Assembly: GCA_964036155.1 (NCBI GenBank)
Contig: OZ038422.1
Coordinates: 4,425,201 to 4,489,200 of the forward strand
Reading direction: 5' to 3'
Source of the DNA: Diploscapter coronatus
Taxonomy: Eukaryota; Nematoda; Chromadorea; Rhabditida; Rhabditidae
DNA length: 64,000 nt
Shown: positions 22,896-34,616 of the stretch, piece by piece
Position numbering within the stretch: position 1 is the stretch's first letter
Layout of the letters: every line of letters starts with the position of its first letter
Translations under genes and position numbers: made by a program
The notes under the pieces: generated by a model
Seen by the model: only the letters and a program-made list of their open reading frames with translations
What the model was told of the DNA's origin: nothing
Database searches by the model: none

Positions 22896-25800
22896 TTATG
22901 TCGAATGGTTAGCGAAGATGAGATGAGTGGTGAAGAGGTACTTCTCTCCGCACTGGCAGCCGCACAGGTTGCATCGGAACGGATCCGACTCGGTGTGCAG
23001 CGACTTGTGAAGCAGAAACATCGTGTTATCGTAGTAAACGATGCCACAGTGCTCACATTCCTAAAGTTTACAATTTCATTCGTGATTGACTGAGTTTTGT
23101 GTATTATGAAGTGACCAGGAGGAAAAATTTTTGGACCCAACACGACTTCAATATTTTTAATGTTGAAATACTGGTTTTAGAAAGCTTATGGTAGTAATCA
23201 AATGCGTTCAGGGTCATTGATACATTTTTAATTGATGACCATAACTGCTTACGAGTTTGCCTTCCTTTGCAGAATCCTCGTTTGACTCTGCCGAGCTTCC
23301 GCTCTCAATCGAAGGCGAATGAGCAGCGGTCGCGGTTTCAGTCGGGCTCTGAGAGCTCTGCTGGATCGCAGGCCATGGAACCGCCAGTTGGGTTTGTGGG
23401 AGGAAACTCGTCTAAAAATAGATAGAAGTTAGCGAAGACGTATTGCAGAAAGATTACCGATCCAAGACTGCTAGCTGCCGAAACGGCTACTGCTGCCGCA
23501 TTCTGAAGAGCTGCAGCATTTCCAGAAAGGCACAACATCAGCAGATCCTCGTTGCTAATCGGGAAGGTAGGCGTCGGAGTCTAAAGAGATCAACTACTCA
23601 TTTTGTGCTCTTTGCTAAAATGCACCTGCTCAATCTCAGGCACATTGGTTTTCTGAATCTCTGTGGGGAGTTGCTGGGCATTGATTTCATTCTGCACCAT
23701 TTGCTGCAGCTGGTCGGTGATGCTCTTCGACGAGATGAGAGGAATCGACGTCGGAGGAGTGACTCTCTTCCGCTTGGCCGATGACAACGAGTGACTAGAT
23801 TTGCGGGACGAAGCCTGAATTTCTTATTGCTGCATTCTCCTCGGAATTTCCTCGTCCTTACATCACTGCTGCTCGATTCGTCATGGCGGGTTTGGTAGTG
23901 CAGCAACAGACGGCGCGAGTTCTGGAACATCAGGTTGCACCGTTTGCAGGAAGCCGGCTGATCAGAGGAGATGTTGTGCATTTCTTCGAGGTGAGTTCTA
24001 AAAGTTTTCATTCGGAAACGAGTTTTCTCGCTCCTTCAAACCTCAGAGATGAGTGCTGACTGAACTGCTGTGGGCACTCGGCGACAGGGCAGTCGAAATC
24101 CATCCCGGTCTTGATATGGGTCATCGAGTGCTCTTGCATCTAAAAATTTACACCTCATGATTTTCTGCATTGATCACTATTTTATGCGTTTGTTTTCCAA
24201 ACTCCATTAATCTTGGAAGAACGGATATTTCAAAAATGAATTGACAAGAGTTTAGAATAATGAAGCATTGTGATTATTTCCCGGGAAATTTTCAAGTTAC
24301 AAAACGTTACAGCAAAAGTCTCAAATGTTTCGTGAATACTGGGACGGCTGATTAAATGTGACCAACTTTATTCTCTTTCTAACACATTTTCGTTTCAATA
24401 TATGATTTTATTTCGGTTTCGACTACACGAGTATTTCATCATGCCTATCTGCTGTTTTCATTGATCCCGACTACTTCCTTACAGGAATAGATTTTACAAG
24501 TGGGGATGGATGGGCTGTTGCTGCTGCTGCTTCCAAAATGCGCCAAGGTGAAAGGGAAAAGGGAGGGGAAAGGCGGTGAAGTAAACGGGAAATGGGAAGG
24601 AAAAAGGGAAGACACAAGGTCTGACCTTGGAAGGAATGACTGCCTCCGGAAAAAGGAAAGGTAGGTGGAAAGGGGAGGACAGGCGAAAGACGATGGAGAA
24701 GGCGAAATGCCCCGTCAAGGCCAGGGATGCGCAAGAGAAATGAGAAATCTGTGAAACAGGCAGAAGAAAATCGAGAACGCAAGAAATCAACTGTGAAATT
24801 ATCGTGAATGTGCCTGACGACAAATTACAGTCAATTTTGCTAACTTTGTTCATTTTGCGAAAAAAACACACACACACTATGAGGAAAATTTTAGGCTAGT
24901 AGCAGATCGAGATTCGCAAATAGCAATGACACATCATCATTGTTCTGTCTGCCTTCAAAATCCATGAAGTTGGGTTGATGATCAATTCAGATTCACGCAA
25001 AATGAGACCTAATCCTTGAACTTTTCACGTTTCGCCCTCTTCCTCAGGATAAATATGGAAGATGGGCGATAAGGATTGAAGAAATCGACGAAAGACGAAA
25101 TGCCCGTCAAGGTCAAGAAAGAGAAAATCCGTGGAGAAAGGGGAAGGGGAAGCGAATGAACAGATCAAGTGGAAAATCGAGAGTCTCAAAACGAGCTACT
25201 AAATGGGGAAAATCGATTGAAAATAGTAATTTTGAGAAAAAAGATCCATCAAAAATAGTCCAGAACTACAAAACTAAGAATAAGGAAAGTTCAAAAATCG
25301 AGAATCAAAAATTCAGACTGTGTAGTCTTGTTAATTAGATAAGTGATATTTATAGAATTTATCTCGAAATAACCTTCTCTAATGAGATTAGCGATAATTT
25401 GCAAAACTATGATAATAGGAAGAAGGTGATACCTGATCCTTGCGGAAAAACCGCTTCTTACAGAACCGACATTCGTACGGCTTGACCCCGCTATGACGCA
25501 TTCGGTGACGATGCATGTTCGCCTGAAATATTCAAGATTAGAGCCATTTATTCGAAGTGACTCTACCTTCTGACTGAACTGCATCTGGCAAATGTCGCAC
25601 TGATACATCTGACCCTGATGTCTTTCGTGAGCTTCCTGAAATTTTCGGAATAAATTTTCTTTAAAGCATTTTAGCTATAATGATAAATCCATTCAATATT
25701 CGTAGCATCTCTCTCACAATCCCATTCTCAACCTATGAAATGTCGGAAGCAGTACTCATGAATGAATATAAAAAAGGTGAAAACATTGCAGAGAAGATCT

Positions 25801-28800
25801 GTTATAAGTAAGTTTGAAATACAATTTTGGCTCAAAAGTGTGCGTTTAATCCGGCTAAAATTTGACATAGTCATCCAGCAAAATCACTTCTCGAAGTAAA
25901 ATCAAGTTTCAGCCGGAATGAAACGAAGAAGTAATTGGCTGATTAAATCCTCCAAAATTCATATTCAACTAAAATGCTGTGCAAAATGTATTTGAAGATC
26001 AAAGCCCAACGCAACCTGAACCAATCAAAACATTGAATACGATGATCGGTCAGCGCAGCGTTCTTGAACGCCTCTCCTGTCAACCTACTGGTCAACAGCC
26101 GGACCACTAAATCGTGCAACTTTGGTTCCTTTGTTGTTGTGCCTGTTTTGATTTGGTTACCATTCTCCTTCCCAACCCCTTTCTCCTGCTTCCACTTTTC
26201 GCCCGGGGCATTTTGTCTATTTTTATTCGCCCTTCCAATTGTTACTCTCGGTTACTGGAAATCGCAATTTGCAGCTGAAGAATGTAGCAGAAACATGTAT
26301 GACATCGAGAAAATAGTGCGGAAATTCGCGAAAGTTGATGAGGAAAACGCCTGCGGCAATGTATTTTTTGTAAACCAATTCCGTAGTAAGGCAAATAGAC
26401 TGACAGTCGACTGTCCAAAGGTGAGGCAGAAGGCAGAAGTAACATGACAATGACAAGACAATGGAAGACAAAATAACAATTGCAAGGTCAGCAGCTGAAA
26501 TAAGTCGAAGAAGCATGGGAAGGGCGAGCCAGCCAGAGAGCGGACGACCCTCGACCCTTTGTTACAAAAGTTACAACGCTTTTAGGGTAAAGGAGACGAG
26601 GAGAAAACGATTCCCGCAACAAGCCCAGTAGCTAGCTACATGTCAAAAGCGAGTGATGCGTGAGAATTCCTGCATGCTTCTGATTAATCTTATATCAAAT
26701 TGTGATACAGGAAGTGTATCATTTAGGTATCTTGAATGGGATAAGAAATGTTGCAATATTGGATATCCAAACTGCTAGAGGTCGCCGCCAATAAGAAAAT
26801 TAAAAGTTGACGTTCGTTTTTAAGACATTCAACTTTGACGATTTGGATTTTGAGCGATTTTGTTACTCTAAACTACGTTATCATTATTGATTTTTACAAC
26901 CCATCATCTTATAGCCAATTTATGTATGTGGAAATTTCTCGCTCACTATTTTTAATAAATTACAAGATAAGAGCCACAAAAAATCCAAGGAAATATTACG
27001 CAATTTTTTACCTGCGAATTCGCTAAGTCATGAAAAGTCTAAGCTGCCCCAATTTTCGAAATGATTTTGTCTGTCAAAAATCTAAACTTTCGAACACATG
27101 AAGTTGAATTTCTTTCTCTCTCTCTGAAAGATGTTGCAAATTCTGAATAAAAGACTCTAACCTAACTAAGATTTCAACCTATTCTGCAAAGATACTTTCT
27201 TGGATAGCATTTTTCTCCTACCAAAATGACTTATAGACGTCATATCCTTATGCATACAGTTCTGCGAAAATCCCAGAGGAAAGAAGAGAAAGGATTGGCC
27301 AAATCCGTCCCGCAAATAAAGGTCAGTAAGGGAATCCAGAGGTCAAAAAGATAAAGGGGAGGCTACTGGATGAAGGAAAGTAAGTAGCTATGCAAACACA
27401 TTATCCTATCGTTATTTTTTACTTTCCCCATAAATTACAAATCCAATCTATTTATCGTTTCACAAGTAGTCGGCCGAGCCATAAAACTCATTTGTTTATT
27501 CCGACACTTTGATGACAGATTGAGACAAAGAGACGAGCGTTTTCACCACAGAGCCGAGTCCACACAAAGACACAGACAGGATAGGAGGAAGACTTTGATC
27601 GTGCCATACATATCTTTTCCGACTCTCCCTTTTCTTCACCTTCCCTGTCTCTCGTTTTATCTCGATATCCTCTTTTCCTCCAACAATTTCCGTGCTATTT
27701 TTCACTTTTTGTCATGCTGAATTCTTACCAGATGGCTCTTCATATGCTGCGACATGAATGTCTTGAAATTGCAGTGTGGACACACGTGGGCGACTTTGTT
27801 CGACTTGCCTACGGTAGCCGGAGTCAGTTGAATCACCGATTCTGAATCATACTCATGAAAAACGAGGAAGAAAACAAAATTGACACCTAATTTGGGCGGA
27901 CTGAAGGTTTCTTCCTGTGGTTCAGGCTTGATGACCGTAGTTTGATTTCGCGTAGGAGTTCTGGCAGGAGACGGCGAATTCGACTCGCCACTGCTATTGC
28001 TTTCCTCGGTCCATTCAATGGTCTAAAATCTCATTCTTATGATGATTTTGCATATTTTGATGGGGAGTCTCGTGAGATATGGAGTTTGCGTGTGGCAGGA
28101 AAAATAATTTCGCTTACAGGATATCCCTTTGGGGAATGGGTATTTTGGCAAGTAATTGGCTAAAGACTTGGGGTATGATAATAAGAAATATGTGCGAGAC
28201 GAGTGTGGAAAGGCAAGTAGTACTGCCTGCCGCATCCTGTTTTCCAAATGGATGAGCTAATTTGCGGATTTTCACGATTCCAATTATCCGTTATCTTTTT
28301 CACAGACACGACTGATCGCTGTCGAAGTGTGCATTCCGTGAATCTCCCCTAGTTACCTAATGAGCATGATATGAGGGGAGGGAGAGGATTCTTCTCTGCC
28401 GGATTGAGAGTTGAAAGAAAGAACGAAGTTATTAGAGAGTAGGCAAATAGGGAAATGTGTTATTAGCTGATGGAAAATGGGAAAACGAAATGAGAGCAGA
28501 TGAAATTTTGTACGTTTCGAAAGAAACGCCGAAAGAAAATCCCCCAGAATGCAGTTGTTTCATGTAATTCAGCAGCAAAACCAGTACACGATTGCTATGG
28601 CAGTTATGAGGAAATTCAGCGTGGTTCAGGATTATTGACGGCTCAATATCCCCAATTCTCTCAGTGATTCAATGCAATGCACATCGGATGAGGGACGCTA
28701 ATTAGAGCTGGATTCCCGCAAAAATAGCGCTGTTTTATGGTTGTTAGAGAATTTGAGCTCAGAAACTAGTCTATTGGATGAAAACGAACTGATACATATG

Positions 28801-29236
28801 TTTGCGTCACATAATGAGATTTTCTATTTTATAACATGGCATATGAGCATACCTGTGTATGAGACAATTCGCCGCTGGAAGAGCGATGATGATCCTCTTC
28901 GTGTTGCTCTGCAATTTTATGGATTACTGTATTCTCTTCTCGTTCATAGATACTTTGAATTCATTTTTAGGATGAACAAAATCCAAACAAAATGGATCGC
29001 TCCATTTCGCAATGCTTTGCACTGTTGATTCCCAAAACGCGACGTGTGATTCAAAACATAGATCGGACGGATGCAGATGCAGAACAAAACATTGCGCGGA
29101 AAAGACAATTTGAGAGATATCGAATTTGTTCGAGAAATCAATTGAATGAACTTGGTGTCATACCGATATGAGCAGCAAACTCCTGTGCGGATTTCGTAGT
29201 GAATCCACACTCAGTGCACGCAGTCAGTTCGCTCAT
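22896..29236 (-). CDS. hbl-1: Hunchback-like zinc-finger transcription factor HBL-1
   Basis: Exons on the minus strand: 28022-27887, 27841-27729, 25635-25567, 25522-25433, 24139-24042, 23997-23862, 23814-23626, 23580-23458, 23411-23253 and 23060-22896, all in phase (425 residues), plus an upstream exon 29236-29164 with a Cys2-type finger start (CTECGFTTKSAQEFAAHI). The central fingers include CPHCNFKTFMSQHMKSHL, YQCDICQMQFSQKANMHRHR, YECRFCKKRFFRKDQMQEHS, FDCP...CPQQFSQHSSLRTH and CKRCNLMFQNSRRLLLHYQ. The C-terminal hunchback/Ikaros-type finger pair has ECEHCGIVYYDNTMFLLHKS and DPFRCNLCG. HBL-1 is a nuclear repressor of larval stage transitions, controlled by let-7-family microRNAs. The 29164 exon ends in phase 1 but the 28022 exon starts in phase 0, so at least one exon between is missing, and the true start may lie further upstream. 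Confidence 0.92.
24140..25432 (-). other. hbl-1 intron, purine-rich on the plus strand
   Basis: A 1.3 kb intron between finger exons. The tract at about 24,530-24,780 and 25,060-25,160 is G/A-rich on the plus strand (C/T-rich on the sense strand). No gene is supported; open frames here are low-complexity. Confidence 0.6.
25636..27728 (-). other. 2.1 kb hbl-1 intron
   Basis: This intron splits the finger region after HMKSHL. A less AT-rich patch lies at about 26,050-26,650. No coding exon with matching splice sites was found; it may hold regulatory sequence. Confidence 0.6.
28023..29163 (-). other. hbl-1 intron region with a missing exon and an antisense open frame
   Basis: Splice phase requires an exon of length 2 modulo 3 here, but none was convincingly identified. 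On the plus strand an open frame of about 110 codons ending at 29028 (contains ETIRRWKSDDDPLRVALQFY) is unexplained. Confidence 0.4.
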
Positions 29237-32200
29237 CCTCGAATGCTTCTATGAATATCCCGCAACTTTTCGCTCCACTGCCCAATCAGTTATGTTCCGT
29301 GATAATAGGATAGAGGTCGTCTCCCGACGAACGGCAAATTCCCTGAATAATGAGCATAGACGTAATGATAAACTAGACGAGCAAAATGATTCCAAGTACG
29401 TGCGAATAACAATCCATCAGACTATGAAATGGCCGATGATGATTCAATGTCTCAGAATGAGAAATGAAATTATGAGCACAGTATATTACCCTTAATTTCA
29501 AAACAAACCTAGCAAAAATAGGGAAAATGACAAGGACGTTAAATGCTAGAAAAAGAGAACGCTAAATTGATGAGTTCTTAGAAAAGGAAGTTCCCTGAGT
29601 CAATCAGCCAGTCAGGATAAGTGCTTCGATTGACTGGCTGTGGAAAGGTAATGAGACAGTAAGATGAGAGGGAGGTTCTCAGTGCTCAATGGGAAATGGG
29701 AAGAGGGGAGACAGCTCGAGTCGAGGATACGAGGATACCTGTCTGTACATATTTAGACAGAGCGACTTCTTCTCGTCCACTTTTGTGAGTTCTCTCGGAG
29801 TAGCAGCTCAGTTTGTGCTCTATGGCTCTGAGGAGAGGGGAGTTGGCTGTATGTTGACTGAGAAAGTCCACGCCGAGAGAGGAGAAGGACCTATACCCTC
29901 CTTTGAGTGACCCTCCTATTTGTACGAGCGACTCAGCTGCATACCGTCCGAGAGATGAGACAGCACGCAAATCGACGAGACAATGAGAAATACCGAAACG
30001 GAAAAGGAGTTTCCGGGTTTGCGAGAGACGGAAGAGGAGATGGAGATGGAAGAAGAGGGACAGGCAAATAGGCTCGCGGCAGCTCAGCAGAAGCAGAAGA
30101 AGCACACAACTTCTTGGGATAAATTAACAGAGAACGGAAAAGGAAAGGAAGAGAAAGGAACGGGGAATGACAGAATATGCTAAAGGAAGGAAGAATTTAC
30201 TGTACATAAGAAATTTCTAGAGCAGCTCCAACTAAAGTGCGCGAAAATAGGAGAAGTAGTTGTCAAATTTCTGGAACAGCGATAAATCGGAATGAGAAAT
30301 GTAGCCTAAGGTAATGCCGACAAGGAACAGCTAGCTGTGATTATGTACAATGCAATGGCGCAAATCGCGTTACGAGATTAAATGAATGTAAATTCGCATG
30401 GATTGCGCTATGATTACCGTATGCATCCAGTAAATAATTGATGAAAAATTTCGAACGTACAAAATCTAACTTGTTCGTCGGCGAACAGTGACATCGAGAA
30501 AAAGACAAAAGAAACTAAAGTTAGAGTGGCAAAAAATTGAAGGAAGTGGCGGAAAAAAGCGAAGATTCGATGATGATGATGAACCTTCGTGGAAGAGAGA
30601 CACACAGGAATAGGAGAGAGGCATTGGGAAGAGAGTGAGGGGGAAAGCAATGGCATTCGAGGTCGTCCGGGAAAGACTGCAATAGAAGGAGAGGCAGGAG
30701 GAGAGAAAGTAAGGAAAGACTGAAGAAGAAGACACGGCTACCGGCGAACAAGAAGGGTGAAGGTTGTTCCCACAAAAAAGACGGTGAAAAAATGGATTGA
30801 AATCGCGGGGTGAAGAAGGAGAAGGAAGAGGACACGCAGGCAGGGGCAGGAGGCAACCGGCAAGGAATGGAAGACTGACTCCTAAATCGGAGACGGGGTG
30901 GGTCCGCTCGGAAGAAGACGACAAAAACTGGAAGAAGATAGCGACAAAAACGATAGAGTCTTATCAGTTGCAGAACTCCTCGATCAAATCGCTGCTGCGT
31001 ATCTAATGGAATCTGGACATTCTCAATGTCATTAGACAATTTGCTGGGTCTGACCGTCGAATTTTAGGCTAGAAGAGAGAAATTCAATAGACTGGCATGA
31101 AAATTGAGATTTGGAATTAATTCGAGTCAGGGGACATTGAATCAGGCAAACAGACTGTGAAAATGTGAAATATCTCGTATAAAAGGGAAGTAGGAGGTAA
31201 TGAGAGCGAGGAGTGAGAATCACAGAGACCAGCCGGCTTTTTGAGTTTCAGAGTTTAGCAAAGAAGTAAGGATAAAGGCTACGCTGGGAGGGGATACGGT
31301 AGCCACCTGATGCTGGCTGGCTGGCTGAAGCGGGCAGCTTTCTCTTCTTCTCGCCCAAAGTCGACGAAGAAACAAAATGGTTCAATGGCACACAGGCTGG
31401 GAGACTGAAAGATGTGTAAGAAAGGAAGAGAGAAGGGGGAGAGAATGGTAAGGGAAGAGGAAGAAGAAGAGGAAGAGGGAGAGATTGTAAGGGAGAAGCA
31501 GGGAAGGGCAATACAGGGATTCCAACCATTTGATTCTTGTGATTCTCGTGTGAGACGAGACAAAAACATAACAAGGGGCCAGCGCAGCCCAGCAGCAGCA
31601 GCAGTGAATGGACACAAAGAAGCTGCTTTGCCTGATTGAGAAAGAGAATGAAGGGGCAATGGAACATTGAAAGTGAGAAGCCGAAGTCAGATTGGCAAAT
31701 GGTTAGCAGGGGTCAAACGACGCGAAGCTTGAAAAGTCATAGTATCGCTTTCGTAAGATGTTAGGTAAATTACCGGAGTTGAGGAACGCAGTTGAAACAA
31801 AGTAGTGTCTTCTTGGACGAATGACGAGGTTTAGTGCAGGGAGACAGTGAACGTAGGAAAAAGTTATGGTCACGTTAAGGAGGGAACGAGAAGTTGCCCA
31901 GGGCAAAACAGGCAATCAACCAAACTTCTGAAGAGGCGCTGGAAGTGATGCTATTACAAGGGTGAAGACGAGGTCAGACAACGATGGCGCAGGAAAGAAA
32001 AACTCATGTAATGGGCAGCAGAAGTACCGGTAAGCATATGTTTAACTGGAAGTGGGTTTCTCGACAGACAATGCATGGAAATTTGTCAATTACGCAGGGG
32101 TGGGTAGATGAAATGAGTAAGACAGTGAAGATGAGTCAGAAAAAGCGTTCATGGATAGTTTAAGCCTTCATGTAAGTCATCGAAACTTCCATAATGCCTA

Positions 32201-32966
32201 ATGCGATAAAATTAATTAGCAATTTGAATGCGATTGGAAAAATAAGGTAAGAACAGACAAAGAAAAAGGATGGAATTACGTTACGGGGACAAGGACATCG
32301 AGACGGCAAATGCTTGCGGCAATTCTGAAGCAGAAAGATGCGAATAGAAGAGGAAAAGGTAACTGCTGCCAGAGGCGCTGTATGGAAGCCGGCGTGTGGA
32401 AAGAGAAAGTGTGGGAATAATAAAGATAGAAGGGAAGAGAAAGCGCCCACAGGGCAAATCAGCGACCTTGTACGGAGAAGAGAAGGGGGCAACAAGCGAG
32501 ACGAGACGAGTGAAATGCCGAGACAACAACTGGGGAAGAAGCAAGGACGAAATACAGATGGCAGCCACTATTCAATGCAGGTAGATTCAAATAGATTAAT
32601 GTCGGAAAAAGGTATTCAAATGCCGACTACGGTATCGAGCCATATTCGCTGGATTTGAAGTTGCAAATGTTTTCGATGATATCTAAAAGTTTATCGCTAA
32701 AAAGGAGGGATTTTTGAATAATCTTTGGTCTTTCTGCAAAATACTCACTCACACCTCCCAGAAATTCCTCTCAGATAAGTCGGGTGGATATTTTGGGAAA
32801 TAAGGAGTCAAGGGGAATCATATGAACACGAAGAAATCCCTGGGGCTAATCCTAACACTTACAGTAATTCTTTTCGGTGTTTTCGTTATCTGTTTCGAAT
32901 GTTGAATAAAACTTAGCGAAATGCCTAAGGCCTTTCATCGAGTCAGTCGCGTAGCGCACAGCGTGT

Positions 32967-33358
32967 TTATCTGCTTGAGTCGAGCCGTGGATTTGCCCGC
33001 GTTCGGCCGATTCCAAGGGCGGCAAATTCAGCAGCGCTGCATTATCTTTAGAGGCTTTATGTGCAGGTGTCCTGGCTGAGAATGAGTGAAGACAATGAGA
33101 GAGTATGCGCGGGGTGAAACATCGGTGAGAATGCCAGGGATAAGAAGCAGAAATCCACACTCGCCTCGGCGAAACGACTAGATTTTATTAGAGCTCCAAG
33201 CGTCTCTCTTGGCGAAATATGGATAAAGATAAAGACCACCGCCTGATATGCGATCCAGCGCGCAAAGTCAATCACAATCTCACAAGACAAAAGCCTATCC
33301 TCTAAATGTTTGTGCGCGAAAACGAAAGCAGCTCGCTTTATCATATCGAGATGATAAA
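32967..33358. promoter_or_regulatory. GATA-core motif cluster, candidate hbl-1 enhancer
   Basis: Seven GATAA/TTATC cores fall in 392 bases: 32967, 33042, 33139, 33222, 33228, 33338 and 33353. Five match WGATAR. The segment is also less skewed and more GC-rich than its surroundings. GATA factors such as ELT-1 act in worm hypodermis, where hbl-1 functions; the link here is inference. Confidence 0.35.
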
Positions 33359-34598
33359 ATGATGAGCAGAGAGCATGAACCAAGGCAATATGCAAAATTG
33401 GAATAACACAATATGTGTGAAAATTCGCCTGTTTTGGCAGGCCATTAAGGAAATTGGTATCGTCAAAAATTCGAACATCCAAAAACTTTTCGACTAGCAC
33501 ATTTCCATTCATTCATCAAGTCAAGACACTTGATTTTTTCCTAGAAATCAGGGGTGAGTTAAAGTCGCAAAATCGTACTATAATCTATAGAAGAAAATAG
33601 TCCTAGCCCCCAGACTACATAATTCCAAGTTTTAATCTCATATTAAATGGAAATCTCTTTCCCGACTCAAGTCCTTGTTTCCATTTCGAATTTTTAAATG
33701 GCAGGTGTTTCTCAAAATCCAAAAAGTCATTAGACACTGCTTCTTCTTTTTCCCGCTTTCTCCATTTCGTGCCCTTTCCACCGAAATTATGGAGTTTCGG
33801 ATTTTGTTTGAGGCGATAAGTATAGAAAATGAGAGAAGTGAAAACTGAGTGAGAGAGTAGAAGGATCGAAGAAGGGCGTTGATAAGACAGAGCAGATGCT
33901 TCGCGGACCTCAAACTAATAATTACCGAGAAGGAATGCTGCGAATTGCATATCCCGAGGATTGTAATCACCGCATATCAGCAGGGGCATTCGCTAAATAT
34001 CAGCCTCATAAGAAATTCACGAAATCAGGCACGACTGCACTTTGCCTGAATTTCCATGGAAATTTAAGAAATTGAAGAATGAAGAAAGTGTTGAGCATCT
34101 GTAATAGCAGATTTTGGAACAAAGCCTTCTGAAGGGATATGATAAGCTGTGCTCTGGCTCAACTCAAATGTTTAGATTTTATAAACAGAATTAGATTTTA
34201 CAGCGATTCGCAGAGCTGAAATAATAGACAGTCGTGTGGTTGGGTATGATCGGCACGGTTTATTGTACATATGGTAGTAGCAGGGATGGAAAGTAGAGGA
34301 GAGAAGTTTTGAGAGAAAGGATAGGCAAGCAAAGGAGGAGCGAGAAAGGGGAAAGGGACAGGGGAGAGGCAAAACGAGAAGAGACTGTACGAAGAGAGGT
34401 AGAATTGAGGATAATCCACGCGACACTGTCGAAATCCAACAGGACCCACTAGCAACATAATCAGGAGAAGGGATTGGAAAGGGGAAGAGTTACAGGAACC
34501 GATATACAGACATCGAACCGGGGAGGGGATTGTAATAGGCAGTAGGCAGATTGGGATGAGAATCGGTAGCAGGTCCAATAGATTTACTTTTTTACTGA

Positions 34599-34616
34599 CA
34601 CACACACACACACACA
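34599..34616. repeat. (CA)9 microsatellite
   Basis: Nine uninterrupted CA units in the hbl-1 upstream region. Confidence 0.9.

Noticed and set aside
30400..31670. Several 100-170-codon minus-strand frames
   Set aside because: All are Leu/Ser/Phe/Pro-rich products of the pyrimidine-rich strand, overlap each other in different frames and lack paired splice sites.
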